Positions 45,950 through 57,236 of a DNA stretch of 64,000 nt are shown here, one piece after another. The notes beneath the pieces are model-generated. The model searched no databases. It was not told the origin of the DNA and saw only the letters and a list, made by a program, of their open reading frames with translations. The stretch is from positions 124,001-188,000 of the forward strand of contig JBANDB010000021.1 of the NCBI GenBank assembly GCA_037576215.1. The letters are read 5' to 3'. Each line of letters begins with the position of its first letter. Position 1 is the stretch's first letter. The translations under genes and the position numbers were made by a program. This DNA comes from Armillaria gallica. Taxonomy: Eukaryota > Basidiomycota > Agaricomycetes > Agaricales > Physalacriaceae.

Positions 45950-47080
45950 TAGGAAATTCTGAGTCCATACGGTGGATGACAAGCAATGGGAGCCCCCGAG
46001 GCTGAAGCGGAGTTTGATCTACTTCGCTTATCGCCACGAATGACGTCCAGCGAAATGGACGCGAACCCAAATCGTCCCGGTCGACAATTGCATCCTTCCC
46101 CACGTTACGTCGTTTGACTATGACCACAAAGGTAAATTAGGAGCGATTAAAAGAGATACTGTGTCGTGACCACCTCACGTGTGGGAACGACTTTTTGGCT
46201 ATTTTGTATTTCCCTGAAAACGGCCTGATTCGCTCGGTTGACGATGCTTTTCATATACCACCCTAGGATCGTCGATCCCTTCTATGATCTGGAATGCAAT
46301 GGTCATCGCTTATGATTCTTTTCTCAGGCGGTCGAAACACTGACAGACTCGGAGTCTAGTACTACATCTAATTTCCGTACACTTCGGAGTCCAGGAGCAA
46401 ACGCGTTGAAAGATTCGAGGCCAATGCATCTTCTGCGTACGTCATCTATGTGTACATGCCGGATCCTAAACTCATTCCAATGAATCCTAGTTCTACCGAG
46501 ACTGACGACATCCTAAGTATTATGGAATTTGTTCATCTCTTGTTGCTTCCGCCCGACTTCCATGCTCATGGTCTGCTTCAGCTGCTCTCTTGGCAGGCGA
46601 CCAGCTTGAGCCGATCAAAATTCGAGGGAAATAGTTGGAATGGCGATGAAATTTTGACTTCGGCTTGCAACCACAGCAAAATCCGTCACCCGTTCAAGGG
46701 GATCTTGACTGATTTTCTGCGATTATAAGCCTGGTCAAAATCTGCTATGTTATCCACCCATTTTCGCAAAGCGATGCTTTTCATCTTGGCAAAGGTAAAT
46801 AACCGGATACTTCATTGACGTTCTTCCAGACCCGAAAAGGCTACTTCTCAAGACTGCGAGACCATGCCGATTCGACTCTGAATAACCTTCACCATAATGT
46901 TCCCTTTGATCCTGAAGAACTATACTCTCCCAGTAATTCGTAAGATCTGGTTTAATGGATATGCCCTCGTGGTGCTTGCTAGGCTTGACTACGACTTTTC
47001 ATTACTGACTTTGGTCTTATATACTTCGCTGTGGAATGCTTTGGAAGAGTGCAGCCGTAAGGAACCCGGATAATTCGGGG
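45950..47080 (+). pseudogene. Degenerate copy C of family X and duplication D scraps
   Basis: Contains the GAAGCGGAGTTTGATCTAC phrase of block D (46003) and a piece aligned with 37.5-37.9 kb (ATTACAATGATC-like start, ACACTTCGG, TTCATTCC...CCTAG). Shifted frames hold short matches to family X (PDPKLIPMNP, ETDDIL). A CTAGGCTTGACTACGAC phrase near 46980 recurs in the other copies. No intact reading frame. It lies upstream of secreted-protein gene C, as copy A does for gene A. Confidence 0.4.
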
Positions 47081-47299
47081 GGAGATTGACTAGAACGGTG
47101 TCTTCGATGAGTATCAACCGTGCTCAGCGGCGGATGACTCCCGCTACTGACGGTCTTACTTACCCTCAGAGTAGCTCTCACACGCCATCGCATACAGTCG
47201 ATCCTAGACTACATCATTACCTCTCTCGCGGCCCTCGCCGATCTAGTCCAGCCTCACCACCAAGAGTGCCAAGATATTTTCACCTGGTCACGAAACCAC

Positions 47300-47306
47300 T
47301 ATAAAA
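47300..47306 (+). promoter_or_regulatory. TATA box of secreted-protein gene C
   Basis: TATAAAA followed by GCTATCGCCTCTTCG, 86 nt before the ATG, with the GATCTAGTCCAGCCTCA and AGAGTGCCAAGATATT blocks upstream, as in genes A and B. Confidence 0.65.
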
Positions 47307-47391
47307 GCTATCGCCTCTTCGCTTTCATACCTTACAGTTTTTTAATCATCATCTTCTTGAAAACTGATCGTTTCCTTCAACGTCATTCCCA

Positions 47392-48021
47392 ATGTATTCT
47401 TCGACAATCCTCTTCTTCTCTGCGCTCTTCTTCGCAGCCGCACCCTTAGCGGTCCGCGGGTGGTGCACTCCAAACTTTGAGGGTGCTGCTCTTACTGTGG
47501 TCTGGAATAACACACTCTCGTGGTCAACCAGCCCGGCCGTTGGCTCACCCATCATTGCTAGTACTTTACCCTCCAAGTTCTTCTTCCAGCAGAACGGGGA
47601 TGATCCCGATGTCACCTACACTATAAAGTATGCGTCTTCTCATCTTTTGTCCTAGAGTCTTTCTGATGAGAACTTCGCAGAACCGCGGATAACGTCAACT
47701 TTGCGGCCGAACACGATGGTCAAGAATTCTTCATTGATAATGTTGACTGGTCAGGCAATAATGAGTATGTTCTGGTCACGCCGTTTATATATTTTGTCAC
47801 GACTGACTGACTTGATATACAGGAATCAGAAATGGAGAGTTGTATGCTCGACGTGTGCTACGAATATTTCCCAGCAGAAGGGCGTTGTCGCTTCGAACTG
47901 CGTAATCACATCCAAGACCGACAACTTATGCGTCGAGGGGGGATCTGGCCCTTTGAGATTATACTATTGTATCACCCATGGGGGCCACGAGCAGTATATG
48001 GAGTTTGATTTCTCGGTTTGA
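47392..48021 (+). CDS. Secreted six-cysteine protein C (172 aa)
   Basis: Exons 47392-47627, 47681-47764 and 47823-48021 total 519 nt, with introns of 53 and 58 nt at conserved positions. The signal peptide MYSSTILFFSALFFAAAPLA is followed by a mature part with the six family cysteines. It is the most diverged of the three: STSPAVGSPI, SKFFFQQ, AAEHDGQEFFIDNVDWSG, NQKWRVVCSTC, NLCVEGG. The exon-2 acceptor is CGCAG one base different from the others, yet the phase is kept. Conservation of structure with divergence of surface residues suggests selection for altered binding, but that needs codon-level analysis. Ligand unknown. Confidence 0.8.
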
Positions 48022-48029
48022 ATAATGAC

Positions 48030-50700
48030 CGAAAGGGAGGGCGGGCTGGAAGATTTGTTCTGCTGGAGTGTTTTCTTTTGTGATTCTTTTTCAATCTATT
48101 GAAGTTGTCCTGAAATTTCCTCGACAATAAGAAAAACATCTCTTATAATCATAACTGGCGGATACCCTACCTTACGAAAGTATGCCCCAAGTATGTTATA
48201 TCCCGATTTGACAGCTAGATCGCCCATGAGATGTAGAGGAGACAACATGCCCGGGTATTCACAGCGTGCCAAACAGACCTGGAACTTACATGTGATAACA
48301 CGCGAGAAAGCGAGTCCTAGTAGTACCAACCGTCCAGTTCGACTTGGTGGCAGATAATTCAGCGGTCACGCGCTATGCGGCTCAGGGGATACTGGGTTCG
48401 TTATCTTACGAACGTCCAAATTCTGCCATGCACGCTATGTATTACAATTCAGTCATTGTTCCTGCCGAGGAAGCCTCTGCGGAAGCAAATCCGATATCAG
48501 AACCCAAACAGGCATTCACAGCTCGACGTTTTCAAATTCAGAATAACGACGGAATCTGTGAATAGGATCGCCCTATCCGAGTCATTGCGCAACTTTCCTT
48601 TGTTTTAGACCCTCGATAGCCATGCTGCTACACTGACCACTTGGTCTCATGCAAGCACCAACGCAAATCCGAGGGGCCTCAGCAGTAGTCCACCTAATCC
48701 TTGTTAAGGAAAAGGGCATGGACAAGACGTGCGTTGTCACGAGAATTCAATTGTGACTAGAAATTGCCGTGCAACGATTTGTCGTACGATAACTTAAGTT
48801 CTGGGGTGTCAGCACGAATGCTATGGCTTGGCTCGTGAGGGATCTGCGGTCGTGGTTTCAGAGAGCTCGGTCTCTGCGTGCGTAACTTGATTCGTGGTGC
48901 CGACAGTATGGTCGTCGGCGGCTGCTGGTAGCTAACGTGGTTGTTGAAACAGAAAATAAACGGTTTATGACAATATCCTGAAGACCTTGGGTACGGTCAC
49001 GCTTACGTTCTAAAAATTGATAAGATCAGGAAGGTGTTTCTGTATTCGTTTCTCAGTCTTTTATACTGACTAGTCTATAAAAGGACCATTAGTGCACACG
49101 CGTCGCCGGCATCTAGGTATACGGTTCGCATTTGCCAGGACGCGCGTCGCGATCCGGGACTTACACGTCGCGTGCCATGCATGACGCGTCACCTGCCGTG
49201 GCTTGGCAATACCCCTGCCACCTTCTTATGTCTCTTTATTACTTCTTCTCTTGGTTTCCTCTCGGTCCGGGAACAGGCCTGACAGCGTATCACTCGACGT
49301 GATCAAGTAGTTCATGGCTACTCGCAACGAACTGCAGAGCGTGTAAACGGTGTCTTAGTTGTCGTCGAGGAGGTCAATCCGAGTACCAGTATCCGGGGAT
49401 AAGTATGCTTTGTGAATGGCGGGAAACAGTTCTTCTCTTGCTTCCCAGCAACTGTTCAGGACGTGCCAATCATAATGTTCGTTAAAAGATTCGGGAGTAT
49501 CCTCCATCACTTAAGGTTCTACGCAAAGGATACATTGGCTGAGAGCTGTGGGCCGAGATACTTTAGGGCCGCCCGTGCGGCGTTGTCAAATTCAGAAACG
49601 AGGAAACGAATAGAGAATTCTGAGTAGGAAAGGTTGTTGATAGTGCGGTGTCTACGATGTGCTGAACCAGGGCCTGAGTATGACTTTGGTGTTGGAGAGA
49701 CATGTTTCGGAAGGTGACCACCTCGCTGCATGCCGCTGGGAGGACCATCGTCGCTTTGAGGACCAACTCGGTCGGCTCCTACGTCCTCGCTCAGTGAGAC
49801 TGGCCGGTGACCGATGTATGGATGACGCGCAAAGAGAAAGATACTCTGGAAACGACTTCTCTGTCGTTGTGGTGGGATAAGTCACGCGCGAATATCGAGG
49901 GCAATCATTGTATTGGCCAAGAAGAACAAACCTGTGAAGACGCATTAGACAGAGAGCATGGCAGAGCATTTGCAAAAACTCTGAAAAATTCCGAATAAGG
50001 AAAACTGGTAATTTTGAATTTGAAATCCCAGACCGCTGTGGAAATATCATGTGAATTTCACCTGATTCGGCGGACTTCCTATTGTTCCTTTTTGGGACCT
50101 TGTCCGGTTATCTATCTATCTATTGTCGTGAATCCCTCCAATCGCACTTTAAAGAATCAGAAAATCTACACTTCATAAAACCTAATACTACCAAGTTTCG
50201 CTGCAGGTCACGGCAGAGGTGAGTATGGAGAGCTTGATATCAAACTGGAAAGATTTCGTCAGGAACAAGTTTGATTCGGCGACAAAATAATGAAGAGTGC
50301 GGAGAGAGGTACGCGTTTATTAAACAATGACGATGCGCTATCTTCACCGATACATTCATCCAGGTTCGTTACAGTAAGAGAAATATTCGGCAACCGGTTC
50401 AACGCGACGGCCAGAATTTAACCGGCGTTCCGGTGTCGTGGTTTGCTTACTGATGCTTTTGCTGCTCAGCAGTCTGCACAATCCGTGGATCCTACTACTG
50501 GATGGAACGATACTAAATGGGTTGTATGTAACATTACCTTATACTGGTTACCGTACAACTAACATTCTTGTGTCCAGCATGAAACATCTTAAAGTCACTG
50601 GCGCGTTGTTAAGCATCTCAATGTTGCCGTGTGGTCACGATCATGATGTTTGCGTAGGCTATCGGCATGCAAGAGTATTGCTCCCACAATGCACTCGTGC
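48030..50700. other. Gene-poor stretch with a TATC microsatellite
   Basis: No supported gene. Overlapping frames at 49.6-50.0 kb lack domains. At about 50084-50130 a 40-nt phrase (GTTCCTTTTTGGGACCTTGT and following) runs into (TATC)n; the same phrase and repeat occur at 62741-62785. Confidence 0.4.
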
Positions 50701-50709
50701 TTGATTGCA

Positions 50710-50716
50710 TATAAAG
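50710..50716 (+). promoter_or_regulatory. Probable TATA box of the SDR gene
   Basis: TATAAAG, 38 nt before the SDR start codon. Placed by position and sequence only. Confidence 0.45.
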
Positions 50717-50753
50717 CTGTGAGATATAGACGACACTTCACTATCCGCACGCA

Positions 50754-52046
50754 ATGGCACCCAGAACTCATGAACAATTTGTTGCAGACCAAACTGGACC
50801 CGTGCCGGACGTCGTCACTGCCGACTTGAGCGGGAAGACACTCGTCCTCATTGGCGCCAATGCTGGACTAGGATTCGAAGCGGCAAAACATTTCGCTAGG
50901 ATGAACCCTGCTCGGCTAGTCCTGACTGCAAGAGATGAAGCAAAGGGAAGACAGGCTCTGGCTCCTACGTTATCCTGGTTACTAGATCTATTAACTGGAC
51001 TGATCCTTGTCGTTACAGAGATCCAAGCCGATACTGGCTATTCCAAGGCGGAGCTATGGATCATTGATCTCGCTAATTTCAACAGCGTCGTCGCGTTTGC
51101 TAATAAGGCTGAGCAAGAATTGGACCGATTGGATATCCTCGTAGAGAATGCCGGCGTCGCGGCTTGGGAATACGAGGAAGTGGAGGGTTGGGAGAAGACG
51201 TAAGCGAAAATGACCTTTTAGGGACGAAAGCTTATTGCGATCTTTAGTATACATACGAACAACCTTGGTCCCGGTTTGCTTGCTATCCGTATGATCCCGA
51301 AGATGCTGGAGACCGCGCGCAAGCATTCGGTCAACCCGAGGCTGGTGGTCGTTGCGAGTGACGTACACTACTGGACGACAATTGAAAAGGACGTCATCGC
51401 TTCTCCCAATATCCTTGCGAAGCTATCAGACAAGGAGTACTGCACCAAAGAGTACGTCCCGGTCTATTGCTACTTATCTCTGTCATTTACCTATGAACAG
51501 AGTGATGGATCATCGATACCATGATTCCAAACGTGCGTAATATATTACTTGCTCTCTATACAGACTGAGCTCACATTTTCGTACAGTGCTCAACGTTCTC
51601 TTTGCCCGATCTCTGCAACACCATGTCCCGTCTTCCCCAGCGATCACGGTTAACTCTGTTACCCCAGGATTCTGCTTCTCGAATCTCGCATCTGGCGGCC
51701 CTGCCGAGGAGAGACAACGCCTGAAAAAGATGCGAGAAGAGCTGGCGTTTCCTACGGAAGTTGGGAGTAGGCAGCTGGTATACGCTGCCGTGGGCTCTCT
51801 GGATGATGAGGAGAAGCTTCGTGGAAAGTATATTCATTTGTCTCAGGTCGTGGAAGAGAGCAACTTTGTGATTAGTGAGGATGGGAAGATCGTGCAGGAA
51901 AAGGTTTGGGTGAGTGACTCCTTGTTGAGCCGTTTGTGGAGTAGATTGTTGATTCGTTCGCATTTTAGGAAGAGATGTTGGAGATTCTAGGCAAAATCGA
52001 TCCCAAGGTCTCTGAGGTGGCCAACGCGTATCTCACGAAAGTTTGA
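50754..52046 (+). CDS. Short-chain dehydrogenase/reductase (retinol-dehydrogenase-like, 360 aa)
   Basis: SDR enzymes oxidise or reduce alcohols and ketones with NAD(P). Exons 50754-51199, 51248-51451, 51501-51532, 51587-51909 and 51969-52046 total 1083 nt and join in phase through introns of 48, 49, 54 and 59 nt. The cofactor motif GANAGLG is at residues 34-40, the NAG motif (VENAG) at 132-134, a Ser in VVVASDVH, and the catalytic pair YHDSK at 223-227, placed in the 32-nt exon. An aberrant 18-residue hydrophobic insert (residues about 71-88, PTLSWLLDLLTGLILVVT) lies where family members run from QAL straight to EIQ; it reads like an intron without a GT donor (50965-51018). With it removed the length fits the family. 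The substrate cannot be inferred. No terpene, polyketide or peptide synthase is nearby. Confidence 0.85.
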
Positions 52047-52059
52047 CGTACAATATATC

Positions 52060-53040
52060 GACTATAAATTGAGACACATATAACTGCACAGGGAGAGACG
52101 CTGTCTATTTCCGAATGACTAACAAATTTGAAGTACGAGCCAATACTCTCCGCTGTCCTCCTAGTCTGCGCGGACTGGAAGAAGCGGTGAAGAAGAAACA
52201 GCTTAGGTGCGAATAAGACCGTACGTCGAAGTCCACATATATAACCTTTTTATTAGGATTGTTTGCGCATCATGCATTAAGCGTCTCATGTCGTGTCAGT
52301 AACTCATGAACAAATGCACGGCTACTTCGTGGCTTCAGTTATCGCCCATCACAGACACTCCTTTTATACCTAAAACGGTTATCACCTTCCAGCATTTTCA
52401 TACGGCTGAGAGGAGGCTCGAGTCACCGCCATTCTGGAACCAGCGCTACCGGTGGTGAAGACGGTACTTCTATTCGTGATATTCCATGCTTACGGGATTT
52501 ACGGTGATGGGCAGCAGCTTCATCCTATCCGAGGAAAAAGTGGTGACGCCGGCGCTGCCATGACCCACTTTGCCGATGCCGCCAGTATGCCGTCGTGGAG
52601 GGTAATTTGGCCAAAGCCGATGTTCTTTCGTTGGACCGTCCCCAATGTGCCGTTAATACAGATGGGAGACACAGAAGGCGTAGTTCGCTCTCAATGCTCA
52701 AAGTAAGGTGCTCTTAGCAATCAAAATTTGACTGCACCCGCTCATCAACCAGCGGAGAGTAAGCATGACAGCCATTAATCAAGCGCTCCGGACTATCATA
52801 ACAAGAATATCATGCGAGCTTTTGCACAGAAAGTTGCAGAGCAAGAGAAATCAAATAATTACTTTCGGAGACGTAGGACAGCAGGTTACATGACAGCGGC
52901 AAGAACAACAGGGGACAGAATACGGTACGATTTGGGTACGATAGCAAAGAAGACAACATAGTCCAACAGGGAGATAGCGAGTAAAGTAGCATGGAAAATG
53001 GGAAATGGGAACAAGGCAATAAAAAGGTGCGGGTGGCATA
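52060..53040. other. Intergenic, nothing supported
   Basis: An 84-codon plus frame (52452-52706) starts with a weakly hydrophobic segment but has no support beyond openness. A pyrimidine-rich minus strand at 52.8-53.0 kb yields serine- and cysteine-rich frames that I regard as noise. Confidence 0.35.
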
Positions 53041-53045
53041 TTAAC

Positions 53046-54536
53046 TTACTTCTTCATCTTTGAGTCCGACGTCTGAAGACGACTTGCAGCGTCCTATACT
53101 CTCGGACAGACCTAGTGTACCTCGGTGTCGGTCCTGATAACACGGGTAGTATATGGAGGTGTGGAGGGACGAGATGGAGTGCCACTGGAGGAAGGTGATG
53201 GGAGCCTAGTATTGAATGTAGAAGTTGGTGTGATGCGCCAGCTGGTGGGCGGCGGGGGCGGAGGCGATGGGAATCGGCTCCAAGAAGATCTTGAGCCCTC
53301 ACCAGTGGTAGATGAGCTCGGAGCCGGCGAATGAAGCTGGCGAGTACGCTCCATTCCAGAGATATACCACGTCTTCTTGTGCACTGTCGGCGAACGTCGC
53401 GTAGGAAGGTGGCAACGGCGCGCCTCGGTGTCGTCCCTGATAAAGGGGGCAGTGTATGGAGGTGTCGAGGAACGGGATGGAGCATCATTGGAGTGAGGAG
53501 ATGGGAGCCTGTCGAATGCAGAGGCTGGTGTGGCGAGCCGACTGGTAGGCGGGAACGACGGGAAGCAGCTCCAAGAAGACTCCGAGCCTTCACCGGTGGT
53601 AGACGAGCTCGGAACCGGCGAAGGGAGCTGGCGACCACGCTCGATTCTGCAGGCATCCCGCGCCTTCTTGTACAGTGCTAATTGGTTTCCAGTAGCGCGA
53701 TACCACTCCGTGCGGCGGTGAGAGCGGCTGCGAGGGGATTCTGGCTCGTCTTTTGGGAAAGTAGACGGAGAGATGGTGATGAAATCTGGGAGTTCCACCC
53801 TTGATTTTTGTGGTGGAGGCACTGAGGGTGGGAGCGGGAATCTTCCAGTGGGTGGGAGAGGGAAAATGTCCGAGTTGTCGGAGGGCGTGTGTGGCAGAGG
53901 ACTGACAATGTCCTGGGGCTGCTTGACGACTTTGCGGCGTGGCTTGGGTGGGCCGAGACTGGTACGTTTCTGAATCGACGGATGTTCGAGTTGAACATGA
54001 ACAGCTAAGGCCACTGTATCGTGGAAGCGCCGGAATGCCGGCCTGCAGTCGAAGCACATGAGGTGCAAGACATCGGTGCTGAGTTATCAATAGTTAGTTA
54101 TAGTCACGGTGGAATGGAAATATTCAATAAGACTCACTGTCTAGCCTTGATATGAGCCTTCACGTTGCTGAGCTGCAACATGGCAGCTTCGCAGCCTGTC
54201 TCGGTGATCGGACAGGAATGCTTTCTATGTTGAAGCAACAGTTAGAGAAGAAGAGGAAGGGAAATGTGAGTCGACCGACTCTTGTCTCAACGGCTCGTCG
54301 ACGAGGTGGATTTTTTGGTGACGTTTGACGTCAAATTTTCGAGTAAATTTTTTCTTGCATTGATCACAAAAGTACTTTTGTGCGTTCTTGGTTTGACGCT
54401 GTAAGGAAATAGAGGTTAGTAAGTAAACATGAATAAGAGGGAGAACGGATGAACTGACCGCCATTGTAGAGTTGGACAGAGAGGAAACAGGTACGAGGGT
54501 CTTGTTCAAGTTGGAGAGAAGACTTGCAAGGGCATC
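53046..54536 (-). CDS. C2H2 zinc-finger protein with duplicated Ser/Pro-rich tail
   Basis: Likely a DNA-binding nuclear regulator. Exons 54536-54459, 54398-54280, 54224-54138, 54078-53121 and 53072-53046 total 1269 nt and join in phase through introns of 60, 55, 59 and 48 nt. The first coding exon is missing: the frame upstream of 54536 closes at a TTTCAG acceptor and no upstream exon could be fixed. Finger 1 is canonical: FCDQCKKKFTRKFDVKRHQKIH (C37, C40, H53, H57 counted from 54536), spacing C-x2-C-x12-H-x3-H. Finger 2 is irregular (CPITETGC...AHIKARH). Finger 3 is C-x2-C with late histidines (MCFDCRPAF...VHVQLEH). The rest is low-complexity and contains two copies of a ~75-residue unit (PSSSTTGEGS.SSWS.FPS ... 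PSRSSTPPYT). The last nine codons come from a terminal exon (TSDSKMKK). Confidence 0.75.
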
Positions 54537-54539
54537 CTG

Positions 54540-55270
54540 AAATAGGGCAACGCCGAATTAAGGTTTTCAACCATGATTTGCGGAGGACGCCGTTGGGTGG
54601 TCGGTAATCAAGATGGGAGAGAGATAGGAACAAGGGCCGGCACCGTTGTCAGGTGAGCCTTTGTTCAGAGAGAAGCTCGATGTGCTGATGAACCCTTATT
54701 TTGCCCATGGTGTTTAGCTCCTCGCGTTCCTCTCGCAAATGATACTCGTCTTTTTTGGGGCCAAAAGTCTTTACCTGCCTCTAGTGTAAGGTGAGAAAAA
54801 CACCCTCCGAAAAGACAGAGAAGCCAGATAGTAATCACCCATCGGAGATGATCCTTTTGGGACACAAAGTAGAGTTTGGAGCGCGTGTACGGGTCCGAAT
54901 CAGTGACAAATTAATCGACAATGACAGGATAATCTAGGGGCCGAGGTCCTCAGACTGCAAAAAATTCGAGGCTCGAGCGACGCGTCGACCACAGTCCGCT
55001 ACGGCGCGGTCAACTTTACGAAGCAGCAAAATTCAATATTACTTCATCTGGGTCGGAGGGGAAGGAATTAAAATCTCATTGTATCCTCCGCATAGTTATC
55101 TCGTCGCCACTATAGCGAGAAAAGACAATGAGATCTCGATTCGATTCATGTCTTTGTTGATGTGATAAGTACTAGTAGGGTGAGGGCCATCGCATCTGCG
55201 TGGCGGTACCGAGTCCTATGTTTTATTATAATCAGGTCAGTTTGTATACCAGAGGAATCTTCTCAGTCTT
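54540..55270. other. Upstream of the zinc-finger gene
   Basis: Should contain the missing first exon of the zinc-finger gene. An ATG at about 54710 (MGKIRVHQHIELLSEQ) is a candidate, but no donor in the right phase was found. Beyond that nothing is supported. Confidence 0.3.
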
Positions 55271-55273
55271 GTC

Positions 55274-56323
55274 CTACCCGAAGCGCAATGGTGAAGTCAT
55301 CACGCTTCCCTTCCATGAATCATCCGGGCGAGCATAGTCCGCTGCGATGCGCTCCACAAGCAGCGTGGGAGCAATACCCTGCAAACACGCGTCAGTCCAC
55401 CTTCTAAACAAGCCTGGAGAAACCATACCCGTGTGATCCCCGCTATAGGGTCAGGATAGTAGAACGCGTTACTACCGTGCGCGAATAACGCCACGTATAA
55501 AATCAATGGGTCAGCATACAAAGCCGACGAAGACTTCAAGGAAATGCCAATACGCCCCCGCGCCTTGTGCTGGGGCTCCTTGCGCAACAGTCAAAACCCG
55601 GTAGATCATGAGCAAAGCGCACCACAGCGTCGAAGCAGGAATTGGGCCCATGTAGAGTACTAGGTACTTAAAGTAGCTTTGTACCACGGAATACGGTTGG
55701 CATGTTGTGTAAGGCTGCAATATCAGTGAGAGAGAAGATAATAATGGAAGAGAAGAGTCACTGTACCTGCAGCGGCAATGAGACAGAGGGCAGGGAGAAG
55801 GACTTGAATTTGCCAGCGTCGTCTCCAGACAGCCAGCATGGCCAAGGCCCAGATCCATCAAAACCGTAAGCAAACGATAATGATACGAGCGGACAGATGA
55901 TGCTCACCATCATGGTGTCAACAAGTATAGCGCAGAAAACAGCAAAGACACCCGTCACCAGCGTTATCTTCCTCAGAGGATTCTCAAAGTTTATAATTGG
56001 TGACCAGGCCTGTGCGCACGATTAACCAGTCAAGGGAAAGTTTGCACAAGTCGTGATATAGAGAGCGATGATAACGATGATCATAGGTGGTCCGATCGGT
56101 CGGGATTTATGCAGATCTGCCATAAAGAGGAGGGATTGGGATTGAGGGTTACGTATGTGAGGCCAGGTTCTCCTCACAGATATTCCACAAGGCAACAGCG
56201 ATGATACCAGTGTACAAGCCTAGGCGAGTTGAAATTCAATTTGAGGCATTGGCACACGCACGTACCTTATAAGAGAGACGCGAGGGTCACTCTGTCCATC
56301 TCAGAGCCAAGATCACTGAGCAT
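55274..56323 (-). pseudogene. Seven-transmembrane Agaricomycete membrane protein, inactivated
   Basis: Family phrases occur in order on the minus strand: LSDLGSEMDRVTLASLL, GLYTGIIAVALWNI, HKSRPIGPPMIIVIIALYIT, KITLVTGVFAVFCAILVDTM, IWALAMLAVWRRRWQIQVLL, YFKYLVLYMGPIPASTLW, SSALYADPLILYVALFAHGS, FYYPDPIAGITR, then after a normal intron GIAPTLLVERIAADYARPDD and a TAG at 55274. From memory this is the pattern of a large unnamed 7-TM family in mushrooms. Lesions: TAA at 56267-56269 where Tyr is expected before GLYTG, an apparent 8-nt loss and frameshift near 55525 (LEVF to SSALY), a GG instead of AG at the acceptor near 55855, and a frame problem near 56000. Function of the family unknown; receptor-like topology only. 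Confidence 0.7.
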
Positions 56324-56329
56324 CTTTGC

Positions 56330-57230
56330 TATATCGGCATCGGCGATCGCTAAGACCTGGCGTCGTGAAGTATTACAGAGGATACATGGACGGAAGAAAG
56401 AAAAGGTTCAAAATCAGCGACGATGAAGGATTCGAGGAAGTGCAAATCAAAAGGCATCATGACGACAGGGAAGGCGGCGACGGAGAGATGATGGGATAGT
56501 CACAGAGCACGGCGCAGTTATATGTACGCACACCAAGAACATAAATATAGAGAGAGAGAAATCGGGCTGAAGTGCGACAGACCAAGCATCGCAAACCAAG
56601 AGACACGGAAGGAGGAGAAACACGATATTTGTGCCATAGAAGTTTTGGCAATTCAGATAGGACGAGTCGGGACAGGAAGGGACGAGAATCGAGAGGGACA
56701 GTATCCGTATTAAAAAGTAAACCGGGACCAAGAAATGATATATTTTTCATCCGAAAAAGATGTAGAGCAGACGAGGTCGTGAAAGATAAGATAGGGCAGA
56801 AGGTAGCACCGGGAAATCGGGCAAGTGCCAAGCAAGATCCGGCGTAAAGATAAGATAGGTGCAATACCGGCCAAGTTCCCACAGCACAGCCAGGACGATA
56901 AGCCGGCAATCTCCGCCGAGATAAGATAGGTCGAATAGAATTTTCCCACGGGTCGTTCACATTTGCATTATAACCGAGTAATCCTATATACATAGGACTC
57001 GGAATCATATCGGGGATTGGAAATGTGTGAACGCACCAAAAAATTGTGAGATGGAAACAAACGGCCCGCACAGAAAATACAACAAGTAGTAAAAATGTCT
57101 TTGCTGGCCCCATTTGTTCGAACGCCGCAGAGAAATCGAGGTCGACGGGTGGCAGCAGCTCCAGGGCTAGTCCAGGGTAGAAGTTGATGCGAAGATTGTC
57201 GGCTCACATAATCATCCCGCCTCAGTGCTT
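56330..57230. other. Intergenic, nothing firm
   Basis: Long frames (218 codons minus, 56457-57113) overlap open plus frames in a purine-rich strand. They lack domains and I regard them as compositional. Confidence 0.35.
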
Positions 57231-57236
57231 ACCACG

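Noticed and set aside
49652..50050. 132-codon minus-strand frame
   Set aside because: Overlaps several open plus frames; no family resemblance or splice context.
56457..57113. 218-codon minus-strand open frame with several hydrophobic stretches
   Set aside because: Lies on the pyrimidine-rich strand opposite a purine-rich tract, overlaps equally open plus frames, and does not extend the 7-TM gene next to it.
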